Positions 10,418 through 18,521 of a stretch of 64,000 nucleotides of DNA are shown piece by piece. A program made the translations under genes and the position numbers. Each line of letters starts with the position of its first letter. Position 1 is the first letter of the stretch. The DNA lies in contig NZ_JACEZS010000008.1 in the NCBI RefSeq assembly GCF_014042365.1, forward strand, positions 159,113 to 223,112, read 5' to 3'. The notes beneath the pieces are model-generated. The model was not told the DNA's origin. It saw only the letters and a program-made list of their open reading frames with translations, and ran no database searches. Source of the stretch: Rugamonas fusca. Its GTDB lineage: Bacteria > Pseudomonadota > Gammaproteobacteria > Burkholderiales > Burkholderiaceae_D.

Positions 10418-11575
10418 ATGCGCCCCATCCCACACGTCCTCGCCTGCGCCGCCCTGTGCGGCAGCGTCTTCCTGCTATCCGGCTGCGCCAGCGGCCCCGC
10501 CGCCATCGACGCCAACACCACGCTAGCCAGCACGCGCGACGGCGCCATCGCGCCCTACCATGCCCGCCCCGGCCATGCGAAGCCGCTGATCGCGGTGGTC
10601 GGCGACAACGCCAGCACGGAACTGAGCGACTACGTCGTACCCTACGGGATACTGACGCGTTCCGGCGTGGCTGACGTGATGGCCCTGTCCACGGCGGAAG
10701 GCCCGATCAACACCACCACCGACATGGGCAAACCCGGCTTTCGCATCGAGCCGGAAGCCACCATCGCCCGCTTCGACGCGCGCTTTCCCGACGGCGCCGA
10801 TTACGTGATCGTGCCGGCCACGCGCAACTCGCCGGAACTGCGCAACTGGATCGCGCGGCAAGCCACCAAGGGCGCCACCATCGTCAGCATCTGCAACGGC
10901 GCGCAGATCGTGGCCAGGAGCGGCGTCATGGACGGCCGCCTGGCCACCGCGCACTGGGCTTCGGAACAGGAACGCATGGAGCAGCAGCCCGCGATACGCT
11001 GGGTCAGGAACGCACGCTACGTGGCCGACCGCAACTGGGTGTCAAGCGCCGGCGTGAGCGCCGCCATCCCCACCTCGATCGCGCTGGTGGAAGCGATCGC
11101 GGGCCGCGCACGTGCCGCCGCGCTGGCGGGCGAACTGGCCGTCGCCGACTGGAGCGCCCGCCACGACAGCGACGCCTTCCAGCCCCACCTTGGCCACAAC
11201 CTGACGGCGCTGGCCACCACCGTCTACACCAATGGCTGGTTCCACAACGACGACGCGCTGGGCATCCGCGCCGCCGCCGGCGTGGACGAGGTGGTGCTGG
11301 CGCTGACCGTGGACGCCTATTCGAGCACGGGCCGCAGCCATGCCTGGCTGGTGGCGGACAGCGTCGCGCCGCTGCGCACCAGGTACGGCCTGCGGGTGAT
11401 CCCCGACCGCAGCGAAGGCGAAACGGCGGCGCTCGATCAGGTGCTGGACCTGTCCGCCACCACGCTGCCGGGCCAGGCCGTGGACCAGGCGCTGGACGGC
11501 ATCGCCAGCCGGTACGGCCGCGCCAATGCATACGGCGTGGCGCTGCTGCTGGAGTATCCTGGCTATCGTGATTGA
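10418..11575 (+). CDS. DJ-1/PfpI family lipoprotein
   Basis: This 385-residue protein has a lipoprotein signal with lipobox LLSGC (Cys23), so it is probably membrane-anchored outside the cytoplasm. The body contains a DJ-1/PfpI-like domain with the nucleophile elbow ATIVSICNGAQIVARSG. The TAHWASEQERM and SSAGVSAAIPTSIALVE segments parallel the GlxA-type DJ-1 domain of the next gene. The C-terminal 130 residues (from about GHNLTALATTVYTNGWFHNDD) are not recognised. ATG 10418 follows GGAG at good spacing. A secreted DJ-1 fold suggests binding or sensing of a small molecule; its function is unknown. It abuts the following regulator gene. Confidence 0.7.
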   Translation: MRPIPHVLACAALCGSVFLLSGCASGPAAIDANTTLASTRDGAIAPYHARPGHAKPLIAVVGDNASTELSDYVVPYGILTRSGVADVMALSTAEGPINTTTDMGKPGFRIEPEATIARFDARFPDGADYVIVPATRNSPELRNWIARQATKGATIVSICNGAQIVARSGVMDGRLATAHWASEQERMEQQPAIRWVRNARYVADRNWVSSAGVSAAIPTSIALVEAIAGRARAAALAGELAVADWSARHDSDAFQPHLGHNLTALATTVYTNGWFHNDDALGIRAAAGVDEVVLALTVDAYSSTGRSHAWLVADSVAPLRTRYGLRVIPDRSEGETAALDQVLDLSATTLPGQAVDQALDGIASRYGRANAYGVALLLEYPGYRD

Positions 11576-11637
11576 ACGACGGCGCCAACTCTGGGATGAT
11601 GGCGCCATCGCCCATCACGGACAGCAGCACGCCATCC

Positions 11638-12699
11638 ATGCCAGCCCAAGCCACCTGCCGCGTCGTCATCCTCGCACATGAGCACATGAATCTGCTCGAC
11701 CTGACCGGCCCCGTGCAGGCGCTGGCCACGGCCAGCCGCCGCTGTTCCGGCAACGGCCCGCCACTGTATGAGATCACGGTCGCATCGGCCGAGGGCGGCC
11801 TGGTGACCACCAGCTCCGGCCTGCAGGTGATGACGACGCCCCTGTCGGCGCTGGACGGCGTGGCGATCGACACCATCATCGCGCCGGGCGGCTGCCAGGG
11901 ACAGGAATACTTTTCGCCGCCACCGCTGATCGCCTGGGTGCGCGAGCGCGCGCCCACGGTGCGGCGCCTGTGCTCCGTGTGCACCGGCGCCTTCCTGCTG
12001 GCCGCCGCCGGTCAACTGGACGGCAGGCGTGTGACCACGCACTGGGAATGGGTGGAGCGCCTGGCCGCGCTGCATCCGGCCGTGCACATCGACGCGGACC
12101 GCATCTACATCCAGGACGGTTCGCTGTGGACTTCGGCCGGCGTCACGGCTGGCATCGACCTGACACTGGCCCTGATCGAGGAAGACTACGGCCACAAGGT
12201 GGCGATGGAAACGGCGCGCCAGCTGGTGGTGTTCATGAAGCGGGCCGGCGGCCAGTCGCAGTTCAGCACACCGCTGACGGCGCAGGCGCAGGAAGGCGAT
12301 CTTTTCGGGGAACTGCATGCGTGGATGGCCGACAACCTGGGCGCCGACCTGCGGGTGGAACGGCTGGCCGAGCGGGCCGGCATGGCGCCGCGCACCTTCG
12401 CCCGCAGCTACGCGCAAAAACTGGGACGTACCCCGGCCACCACGGTGGCTTCGATGCGCATCGAAGCGGCCTGCCGGCTGCTGGAGGAAACCGACCAGCC
12501 GCTGAAGCGGATCGCCGCCGCCACCGGCCATGGCGATGAACAGAACCTGCGCCGCGTGTTCCTGCGGCGGCTGGCACTGAGCCCCAGCCAGTACCGCCAG
12601 CGCCACGCGGCGCGCACGGCGCGCGCGGGCGCCAGCGCCGGCGTTGGCGTCAGCCCAAATGACGCAGCGGGTGGGCGTAGTCCGGCCACACGGGCGTGA
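11638..12699 (+). CDS. GlxA-family AraC-type transcriptional regulator with DJ-1/PfpI domain
   Basis: About 353 residues. An N-terminal DJ-1/PfpI sensor domain (VVILAHEHMNLLDLTGP, CSVCTGAFLLAAAGQLDGRRVTTHW split around the nucleophile) is followed by a C-terminal AraC helix-turn-helix pair. The HTH region spans ERLAERAGMAPRTFARSY to SPSQYRQRH. Such proteins control catabolic or stress genes; the likely partner is the DJ-1 lipoprotein immediately upstream. I chose ATG 11638 because homology begins at CRVVIL; ATG 11596 or TTG 11572 are alternatives. The last roughly 50 bp overlap the 3' end of the convergent hydrolase gene, so the Ala/Gly-rich tail is probably non-essential. Confidence 0.85.
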   Translation: MPAQATCRVVILAHEHMNLLDLTGPVQALATASRRCSGNGPPLYEITVASAEGGLVTTSSGLQVMTTPLSALDGVAIDTIIAPGGCQGQEYFSPPPLIAWVRERAPTVRRLCSVCTGAFLLAAAGQLDGRRVTTHWEWVERLAALHPAVHIDADRIYIQDGSLWTSAGVTAGIDLTLALIEEDYGHKVAMETARQLVVFMKRAGGQSQFSTPLTAQAQEGDLFGELHAWMADNLGADLRVERLAERAGMAPRTFARSYAQKLGRTPATTVASMRIEAACRLLEETDQPLKRIAAATGHGDEQNLRRVFLRRLALSPSQYRQRHAARTARAGASAGVGVSPNDAAGGRSPATRA

Positions 12700-13735
12700 A
12701 GAAGCGCGCCACCATCTGCGGCGTCACGTCGGTCAGCGCGGCCGGTTTCCATTGGGGCGCGTTGTCCTTGTCGATCACCAGCGCGCGCACGCCTTCGAGC
12801 ACTTCGCCATCCTCGAAGTTGTGGCGCACCAGCGTGCGCTCCATGCGCAGGCAGTCGGCCACGTCCAGCGCCGCGCCGCGCTTGAGCAGCTCGTGGGTGA
12901 CGCACATCATCAACGGCGAACGTGTCTGCATGGCCGCCAGCGCCTTCTGCGCGAACGGATCGGCATCCTGCGCCAGCGAAGCCATGATGGCGGCCACGGT
13001 GGGTGCGCCGAAATGGCGATCGATCAGCGCGCGCCGGGTTTGCAGCACGGCCTCGCCGGCCTCGGCGCGGAACGGGGCTGCAAACGCCGCGATGGCGTCA
13101 CGCAGCCGGGCGCCGGGCGTGGCCTCGATCAGGGCCGCCAGCGCGGCCATCTGCGCCGCCGGCACGAAGTGGTCGGCCAGGTTCACATACAGCGCGTCGG
13201 CCGCGCCGATGGTGAGGCCGGTCAGGCCCAGGTAGTTACCCAGCTGGCCAGGCGCGCGCGACAGGAAGTAGCTGCCGCCCACGTCCGGGAACAGGCCGAT
13301 GTTCACTTCCGGCATGGCCATCTTGGTGCGCTCGGTGACGATGCGCACGCGGCAATCGGGGCCGCCCTGGGCCACGCCCATGCCACCGCCCATCACCACG
13401 CCATCCATCAGCGCGATGTAGGGTTTGGGGTAGTAGTGGATCAGGTGGTTGAGCGCGTATTCCTCGGTGAAGAAGTCCTCCAGCAGCGCGCTGCCGCCCT
13501 GCGGGCTGCCACGGCCCACGTCGTAGAAGAAGCGGATGTCGCCGCCGGCGCAAAAGGCTTTCTCGCTGGTGCTGCGGATGACCACCGCATCCACGTCCGC
13601 ATCGTCGCGCCAGGCCAGCAGCGCCGCCGCCAGGTCGCGCACCATGGCCAGCGACAGGGAGTTAAGCGCCTTGGGGCGGTCGAGGGTGATGAAGCCGGTA
13701 CGGTTGCTGACGCTGGTCTGGACAAATTCGCTCAT
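12650..13735 (-). CDS. 3-hydroxyisobutyryl-CoA hydrolase (enoyl-CoA hydratase/isomerase family)
   Basis: This 361-residue crotonase-superfamily enzyme probably hydrolyses 3-hydroxyisobutyryl-CoA in valine degradation. The length and motifs FCAGGDIRFFYD, GVVMGGGMGV and MPEVNIGLFPDVGGS fit the HIBCH subgroup rather than the shorter enoyl-CoA hydratases. The oxyanion-hole glycines and the Glu of MPE are intact. No other valine-pathway genes flank it. ATG 13735 has no strong SD. Its 3' end overlaps the convergent AraC-type regulator. Confidence 0.85.
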   Translation of the reverse strand: MSEFVQTSVSNRTGFITLDRPKALNSLSLAMVRDLAAALLAWRDDADVDAVVIRSTSEKAFCAGGDIRFFYDVGRGSPQGGSALLEDFFTEEYALNHLIHYYPKPYIALMDGVVMGGGMGVAQGGPDCRVRIVTERTKMAMPEVNIGLFPDVGGSYFLSRAPGQLGNYLGLTGLTIGAADALYVNLADHFVPAAQMAALAALIEATPGARLRDAIAAFAAPFRAEAGEAVLQTRRALIDRHFGAPTVAAIMASLAQDADPFAQKALAAMQTRSPLMMCVTHELLKRGAALDVADCLRMERTLVRHNFEDGEVLEGVRALVIDKDNAPQWKPAALTDVTPQMVARFFTPVWPDYAHPLRHLG

Positions 13736-13823
13736 GGCTGGAATGCGGAGAATGATCGGACTTGTATTCTAAACGGCTTCCGGCCTGGCGCGCGTGGCGC
13801 GACAGCGTTGATGCCTGACGACG

Positions 13824-14579
13824 CTAGACCAGTTTTTCAGCGATCAGCAGGCTGCGCAAGCGGCGCGCTTTCTCCACCTGAGCGGAGTTGTCCGGCGAAA
13901 TGATGGTGGTATCGAGCGAAATCAGGGTGCCGCCGTCGGGGGGTTGATCAAAAATCAAATCACGAAGATCAGTACTGTGACGAAGTGCAGCGGCGCGCGG
14001 ATCGCGCAAGTAAGTCAACCACCCGACGTAAGGCAGTCTCTCATCGGTAATTGCATCAGAGAACGAGTGTTGAGTAATCAAGCCCTCCATCGGCGCCCAC
14101 AAGGCGACAGCTTTACAAAACAGGTTCTTCAAGAACGCATAGTCGTATAACTCGCGATGAAAACCTCGCTCGTCAACAATGGCGGGAAAAGAAACTGTGA
14201 CGGAATTCGGTGTGCGACATTTGTAACTGCCGGCATGAATGCTAACGCCAACCCCTCCCGCAGATGCAGGCCTGCCGGTGTTATATCGCATCGAATATCC
14301 AAAAATGCTGGTTGATAGCCACGATGGTGTTCCATCCGGGTTCGCCAGCTCATACATGTTTCCCTTGCTGCCAGCGTGGCGAGAGATCAGCTCTTCCAAA
14401 TTGCCTAATCCCGGCGAAACTTCTATCGCTGAGTTTGGACGGTCCCCGACCCAACTCAACGATTGAAAGACTGGATGAATGCGCGCCAGTTCCAAAAGAA
14501 ATGCTTTTGAAGCATCTGCGTACTGGCGCAATGTCAACGATCTTTCAAACCAGTAAATTCCCAAATAGAAGTAATTCAT
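13824..14579 (-). CDS. Imm52-like immunity protein
   Basis: This 251-residue cytoplasmic protein without membrane segments starts 12 bp after the toxin stop, the classical toxin/immunity order. Its opening (MNYFYLGIYWFERS) and general layout resemble immunity protein 52, which commonly partners Tox-REase-5 toxins. That assignment is from recalled family features, not a search. The DNA of 13824-14590 is visibly richer in A+T and less codon-biased than its neighbours, consistent with recent acquisition. Its expected role is to bind and neutralise the cognate nuclease. Confidence 0.6.
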   Translation of the reverse strand: MNYFYLGIYWFERSLTLRQYADASKAFLLELARIHPVFQSLSWVGDRPNSAIEVSPGLGNLEELISRHAGSKGNMYELANPDGTPSWLSTSIFGYSMRYNTGRPASAGGVGVSIHAGSYKCRTPNSVTVSFPAIVDERGFHRELYDYAFLKNLFCKAVALWAPMEGLITQHSFSDAITDERLPYVGWLTYLRDPRAAALRHSTDLRDLIFDQPPDGGTLISLDTTIISPDNSAQVEKARRLRSLLIAEKLV

Positions 14580-14591
14580 CCAAGTTCCGTT

Positions 14592-15923
14592 CTATCGATT
14601 TGGTGTCAACACGAGCTCAATTTCCTCAATACGCTCATCGGCGAATACCCTACCGATGGCGACCTGTCCTTCCTTGGTGCTGACATGCCACTCAATCGGA
14701 ATGCCTCCTGATGCATTGATTTGATTTCGCGCCTGTTTGAGCAAGTCTTCCTGCCAAAATACCGTATCTTTGAGTGGATACCCTCTCCAGTCCTTTGCAT
14801 CAAGCAAAACCTTGCGCTCGGCATCGTAGCCGTCAAAGCTGACTTTACCCGACGGTACTCCGGCGCAGGGCACATCATATTCAATTCCACGCTGCACGCC
14901 CGTGATTTGTTCTTGATATACCTCACCGCCCGTGCGTTTAGGCGACAACTGCCATAAACCTGGACCACCTTCGGACTTGCCAACCACTTGCGCGGCATCG
15001 CGTAACAGCTGGCCCGACGGCTCGGCCGGGCGCGGTAATTTCACAGTTGAGCGGGGCCGAGACTGCGGCGCCTGCCCTGCCGATGCCGACGGCAGCGCGC
15101 CGTTGCCAGCTCCCTTGGCCCGCTCCTGCAGCGGTGGATGCCTGCTCAGCCTGTCCGCGTTCTGCTCCAGCCAGCCGGCCACTTTCGGCCCCAGGCGGGC
15201 GCTTTGCCGCACTTCCGCCAGCAGCGCCGGCAACTGGCCCTTGCCTCTGCCCAGATAGGCGACGATGCCCGCCAGCAGCGCGATGATCAGAATCTCATGG
15301 CCGCGCGCGAACGCGTGCGATGCCTGGTAGGTGCTGGCCCATTGGTCGTCAACGCAGTAGCCGGGGCTGTCGGCGGAATACGAAGACAGATCGGGCATCC
15401 TGCCCCAAGACAGCCGGAAGCCCTCCTCGTAGGCGCGGGCGACGCGCGGCAAACTGTCGAGCATGAAGGCGAGCACCGACTTCAGGCCCAAGAAGCCAAG
15501 CAGCATGTTGCCGCCCTGCGCGCCCAATGTGGCGCCCACCGTGGCGCCCGGCACGGCCCCGATGCCGAACGCGAGCGCGCCCGCGCCACCGCCTATCATG
15601 CCTCCGACCAGCGCACCACCACCAGCGTACAAGGCCACATCGTGGCAAATGCCGCGCAAGACGGGCCAGATATCGGCCAGCGCGATGCCGCCGAGCTTGG
15701 CCCGTAATTCGCTCAGCGCGATCGCTTCGGATTGGCTGACGGCGTCGTACACGCGATGCGCGCGCGTACCCAGGCCGAACTGCCCGAGCGTGCGCCACAG
15801 CTCGTCGCTAGCTTGATGGTGATAGTCGGCGCGGCGGCGCGCGAGGATGGCGTCGTCCAGCCGGTCGTTGTGCCGCCGCAGGCTGGCGTAGTACGCGCTA
15901 CGGTCAAACTGGAAGCTGCTCAT
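14592..15923 (-). CDS. polymorphic toxin with C-terminal Tox-REase-5-like nuclease domain
   Basis: This 443-residue protein is modular. Residues 1-230 form an alpha-helical region with glycine-rich hydrophobic stretches (ALVGGMIGGGAGALAFGIG; HEILIIALLAGIVAYLG), resembling the DUF6861-type N-termini of type VI effectors. A Pro/Ser/Ala linker (about 255-315) follows. The C-terminal domain carries a PD-(D/E)xK-like core, FDGYDAERKVLLDAKDW, with D375-x-K377. A downstream WHVSTKEGQ segment could supply the last strand. This fits DNA-degrading effectors such as TseT. No VgrG, Hcp, PAAR or secretion genes are in the window, so the delivery route is inferred. An immunity-like gene follows directly. 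Confidence 0.7.
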   Translation of the reverse strand: MSSFQFDRSAYYASLRRHNDRLDDAILARRRADYHHQASDELWRTLGQFGLGTRAHRVYDAVSQSEAIALSELRAKLGGIALADIWPVLRGICHDVALYAGGGALVGGMIGGGAGALAFGIGAVPGATVGATLGAQGGNMLLGFLGLKSVLAFMLDSLPRVARAYEEGFRLSWGRMPDLSSYSADSPGYCVDDQWASTYQASHAFARGHEILIIALLAGIVAYLGRGKGQLPALLAEVRQSARLGPKVAGWLEQNADRLSRHPPLQERAKGAGNGALPSASAGQAPQSRPRSTVKLPRPAEPSGQLLRDAAQVVGKSEGGPGLWQLSPKRTGGEVYQEQITGVQRGIEYDVPCAGVPSGKVSFDGYDAERKVLLDAKDWRGYPLKDTVFWQEDLLKQARNQINASGGIPIEWHVSTKEGQVAIGRVFADERIEEIELVLTPNR

Positions 15924-15932
15924 GGGAAGCGG

Positions 15933-15956
15933 GCTGTGCGTTCACGTCCGCACAGC
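15933..15956. promoter_or_regulatory. inverted repeat upstream of the toxin gene
   Basis: GCTGTGCG and CGCACAGC form a perfect 8-bp inverted repeat with an 8-nt loop, ending 10 bp before the toxin ATG. In the transcript it would overlap the weak ribosome-binding region. It could lower toxin translation or serve as an operator. Confidence 0.35.
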
Positions 15957-16027
15957 ATGCGCTCCCATCAATCAGCGATATTGAGACGGCACAAACAGCT
16001 TAAACGCTGTCTGTCGCCATTTGCGCG

Positions 16028-16052
16028 GCGGCCCGGCCGAAGGCCAGGCCGC
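16028..16052 (-). terminator. hairpin downstream of the yeeE pair (weak terminator candidate)
   Basis: An 11-bp GC-rich stem with one mismatch and a GAA loop lies about 30 bp after the last gene of the ArsR-yeeE unit. There is no T-run on the minus strand, so intrinsic termination is uncertain. Confidence 0.3.
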
Positions 16053-16084
16053 GCGCGGTGAGGCGCGGTGACGCGCCGCGAGCT

Positions 16085-16495
16085 TTAGCGCCGCTCGAGC
16101 AACTCAAACACGCCCATGCCCGCCACCATGGCGCCCACGAACAGCAGCGCCTTGGCGCCGCCCGTGGTGAGCGAGGCCAGCGCGGGGCCGGGGCAGAAGC
16201 CGGCCAGGCCCCAGCCGGCGCCGAAGATCAGCGCGCCCAGCACGAGGCGGCGGTCGATCAACTTGGTGCCGGGCAGGCTCATGGCCACGCCCAGCAGCGT
16301 CTTCGGATGGGTGCCGGCGTAGCGGAAGGCCAGCATGCCCACGCCGATGGCGCCGGCCATCACGAGGCCCAGCGAGGGGTCCCAGTTGCCGCCCAGGTCG
16401 AGAAAGCCCAGCACCTTGGCCGGGTTGGTCATACCGGAAATGATCAGGCCGATGCCAAAGATCAGGCCGGACAACAATGCGATTGCGATGGTCAT
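16085..16495 (-). CDS. YeeE/YedE (DUF6691-type) membrane protein, second half of split transporter
   Basis: This 136-residue integral membrane protein has about four helices and the motif GFCPGPALASL near the C-terminus. YeeE/YedE proteins carry thiosulfate or related sulfur compounds through the membrane; in this branch the transporter is encoded as two half-size proteins. ATG 16495 follows AAGGAGAA at good spacing. It lies 10 bp behind the first half (16506-16940) and under the same ArsR gene, so the three form one operon. Confidence 0.85.
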   Translation of the reverse strand: MTIAIALLSGLIFGIGLIISGMTNPAKVLGFLDLGGNWDPSLGLVMAGAIGVGMLAFRYAGTHPKTLLGVAMSLPGTKLIDRRLVLGALIFGAGWGLAGFCPGPALASLTTGGAKALLFVGAMVAGMGVFELLERR

Positions 16496-16505
16496 ACCGT
16501 TCTCC

Positions 16506-16940
16506 TTAACCGAACACGTGGCGTGCAAAATAGACGGTGATGAAACCGGCCGCCATGAAGGCGCCGGTGGCCACCATCGAGCGCGGCGACAGGCGCGACA
16601 GGCCGCACACGCCATGGCCGCTGGTGCAGCCCGATCCATAGCGGGTGCCGAAGCCCACCAGCAGCCCGGCTGCGATCAGCGTGCCGCTGCCGGCGTCGAT
16701 CTGCACGGCGGGCAGGCCCGCCACCAGGCCGTAGACCAGCGGCGCGGCCACCAGCCCGCCCACGAAGGCCAGGCGCCAGCCGATGTCGCCCGCGCGCGGG
16801 CGCAGCAGTCCGCCCGCGATGCCGGCGATGCCGGCGATGCGGCCGTTAAACAGCAGCAGCAAGGCTGCCGACAAGCCGATCAGCGCGCCACCGATCAGCG
16901 CACCCCACGGGGTAAAGAGGTTCCAGGCGATAGTCATCAT
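16506..16940 (-). CDS. YeeE/YedE membrane protein, first half of split transporter
   Basis: This 144-residue membrane protein has four or so hydrophobic segments and the conserved cysteine motif [16 protein letters not shown], whose cysteines are thought to relay sulfur in YeeE. Its ATG overlaps the ArsR stop by 4 nt (ATGA), so translation is probably coupled. Two adjacent ATGs (16940, 16937) are both possible; AAGGAGCC precedes them. Confidence 0.87.
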   Translation of the reverse strand: MMTIAWNLFTPWGALIGGALIGLSAALLLLFNGRIAGIAGIAGGLLRPRAGDIGWRLAFVGGLVAAPLVYGLVAGLPAVQIDAGSGTLIAAGLLVGFGTRYGSGCTSGHGVCGLSRLSPRSMVATGAFMAAGFITVYFARHVFG

Positions 16941-17266
16941 GTGGCTCCTTGGCCGTCGTCGTTACAAAACTGCTGGTACAGCACCTGCAGCACCGCCAGC
17001 GCTGCCGGGCTGGCGATCCGGTAAAAAATCTGCTTGCCTTCGCGCCGCGTGCTCACCAGTTCCTCCTGGCGCAGCACCGTCAGCTGCTGCGACAGCGTGG
17101 GCTGGCGGATGCCCGTCAACTCCTCCAGCATGCCGACGCTGTATTCGTCCTGCGTCATCTGGCACAGCAGCAGCAGCCGGTCCGGGTTGGCCAGCGCCTT
17201 GAGCAAGCCGCTAGCCTGGCCGGCCTTGGCCCGCAAATGGTCGATATCGATGGTCGCATCGTCCAT
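16937..17266 (-). CDS. ArsR-family regulator, two-cysteine persulfide sensor type (BigR/SqrR-like)
   Basis: This 109-residue winged-helix repressor has the recognition segment [18 protein letters not shown]. Two cysteines (C35 and C101) sit where BigR and SqrR carry the pair that forms a polysulfide bridge. No extra metal-binding CxC or histidine cluster is seen. With yeeE genes directly downstream, a sensor of reactive sulfur species fits well. ATG 17266 has a near-perfect SD (AAGGAGGT). It probably represses its own operon from the AT-rich region at 17298-17320. Confidence 0.85.
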   Translation of the reverse strand: MDDATIDIDHLRAKAGQASGLLKALANPDRLLLLCQMTQDEYSVGMLEELTGIRQPTLSQQLTVLRQEELVSTRREGKQIFYRIASPAALAVLQVLYQQFCNDDGQGAT

Positions 17267-17297
17267 GCACTACCTCCTTGCGATTGGTTACAGCGAA

Positions 17298-17320
17298 CAT
17301 TATACCTAAATATATATTAT
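17298..17320 (-). promoter_or_regulatory. AT-rich promoter/operator candidate for the ArsR-yeeE operon
   Basis: A 23-bp stretch of almost pure A/T in an otherwise GC-rich region lies 32-54 bp upstream of the ArsR ATG. BigR/SqrR-type regulators bind AT-rich imperfect palindromes overlapping the -10, so this is the most likely operator. It also precedes the threonine dehydratase on the plus strand. Confidence 0.4.
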
Positions 17321-17413
17321 GTGCGCATAAGATTTCAAGTGGGCGTTTGGACAGGGCGAGCGAATGCTGGCACACTGCCAGCTTGCCAAACCCACAAGAC
17401 CAAGGACTTCCCC

Positions 17414-18400
17414 ATGACGCAATCGACCCTGGCCGTGCAGTTCGCCGACATCGCGGCGGCCGCGCAACGGCTGGCCGGCGTGGCCCACCCTACCCCGGTG
17501 CTGACTTCGCGCCAGGCCGACGAACGCAGCGGCGCGCAACTGTTCTTCAAGTGCGAGAATTTCCAGCGCGTGGGCGCCTTCAAGTTCCGCGGCGCCTACA
17601 ACGCCATCAGCTGCCTGAGCGACGAACAGAAACAGCGTGGCGTGGTCGCCTTCTCGTCCGGCAACCACGCGCAGGGCATGGCGCTGGCCGCGCGCATGCT
17701 GGGCGTGCATGCGACCATCGTCATGCCGACCGACGCGCCGGCCATGAAGCTGGCCGCCACCCGCGAATACGGCGCCGAGATCATTCTGTACGACCGCCGC
17801 AAGGAAAACCGCGAAGAAATCGCGGCCCGCCTGGGCCAGGAACGGGGCCTGGCCGTGATCCCCGCCTACGACCATCCGCACGTGATCGCCGGCCAGGGCA
17901 CGGCCGCCAAGGAGTTGTTCGACAGCGTGGGCGAACTCGATTACCTGTTCGTGAGCACGGGCGGCGGCGGCCTGCTGTCGGGCAGCGCGCTGTCGGCGGC
18001 GGCGCTGTCGCCGCGCTGCGTCGTGATCGGGGTGGAGCCGGAGGCCGGCAACGACGCCCAGCGCTCGCTGCGCAGCGGCCAGATCGTCCACATCGACGTG
18101 CCCGACACCATCGCCGACGGCGCCCAGACCCAGCACATCGGCAAGCTGGTGCTGCCCATCCTGCAGGCCCACGTGCAAGACATCGTCACCGTGACCGACG
18201 ACCAGCTGCGCTCCCAGATCCGCTTCTTCGCCGAGCGCATGAAAATCGTGGTGGAAGGCGCGGGCGCGCTGGCGGCGGCAGCGGCCATGAACAACGTGAT
18301 CGACATCCGCGGCAAGAAGGTGGGGGTGATCGTCAGCGGCGGCAACATCGACATGGCGCTGTTCGCCGATTGCATGGCGCGCAGCGCGCCGGCGCAATAG
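17414..18400 (+). CDS. threonine/serine dehydratase, short form without ACT domain
   Basis: This 328-residue fold-type II PLP enzyme has the lysine motif AFKFRGAYNAI, SSGNHAQGMALAA and the STGGGGLLSG loop. The C-terminal ACT-like regulatory domains of ilvA are absent, so it is not the isoleucine-regulated enzyme. It could be a catabolic threonine/serine dehydratase or a serine racemase-like enzyme. ATG 17414 matches the family start; an upstream open frame to 16949 only reads antisense to ArsR. It shares an intergenic region with the divergent ArsR gene. Confidence 0.85.
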   Translation: MTQSTLAVQFADIAAAAQRLAGVAHPTPVLTSRQADERSGAQLFFKCENFQRVGAFKFRGAYNAISCLSDEQKQRGVVAFSSGNHAQGMALAARMLGVHATIVMPTDAPAMKLAATREYGAEIILYDRRKENREEIAARLGQERGLAVIPAYDHPHVIAGQGTAAKELFDSVGELDYLFVSTGGGGLLSGSALSAAALSPRCVVIGVEPEAGNDAQRSLRSGQIVHIDVPDTIADGAQTQHIGKLVLPILQAHVQDIVTVTDDQLRSQIRFFAERMKIVVEGAGALAAAAAMNNVIDIRGKKVGVIVSGGNIDMALFADCMARSAPAQ

Positions 18401-18411
18401 GACTCATTTAT

Positions 18412-18443
18412 ATGGTTTATACGATTTATACCGTTTAAACCAT
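18412..18443. repeat. AT-rich inverted repeat after the dehydratase
   Basis: ATGGTTTA (18412-18419) and TAAACCAT (18436-18443) are perfect 8-bp arms around a 16-bp spacer, within a run of similar TTTATA-type words. It is unlike the surrounding base composition. Function unknown. Confidence 0.35.
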
Positions 18444-18473
18444 TTATCCGTATCGGCCGGAAATTCTGGCCGC

Positions 18474-18500
18474 AAAAAAGGGCGCCATATGCGCCCTTTG
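18474..18500. terminator. bidirectional terminator between the dehydratase and hpf
   Basis: GGGCGC-CATAT-GCGCCC forms a compact stem, flanked by six A on the left and TTTGTTT on the right. On the minus strand it gives a stem followed by TTTTTT, directly after the hpf stop. On the plus strand it can end the dehydratase transcript. Confidence 0.75.
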
Positions 18501-18521
18501 TTTGATGTGCCGGGAACCGTC

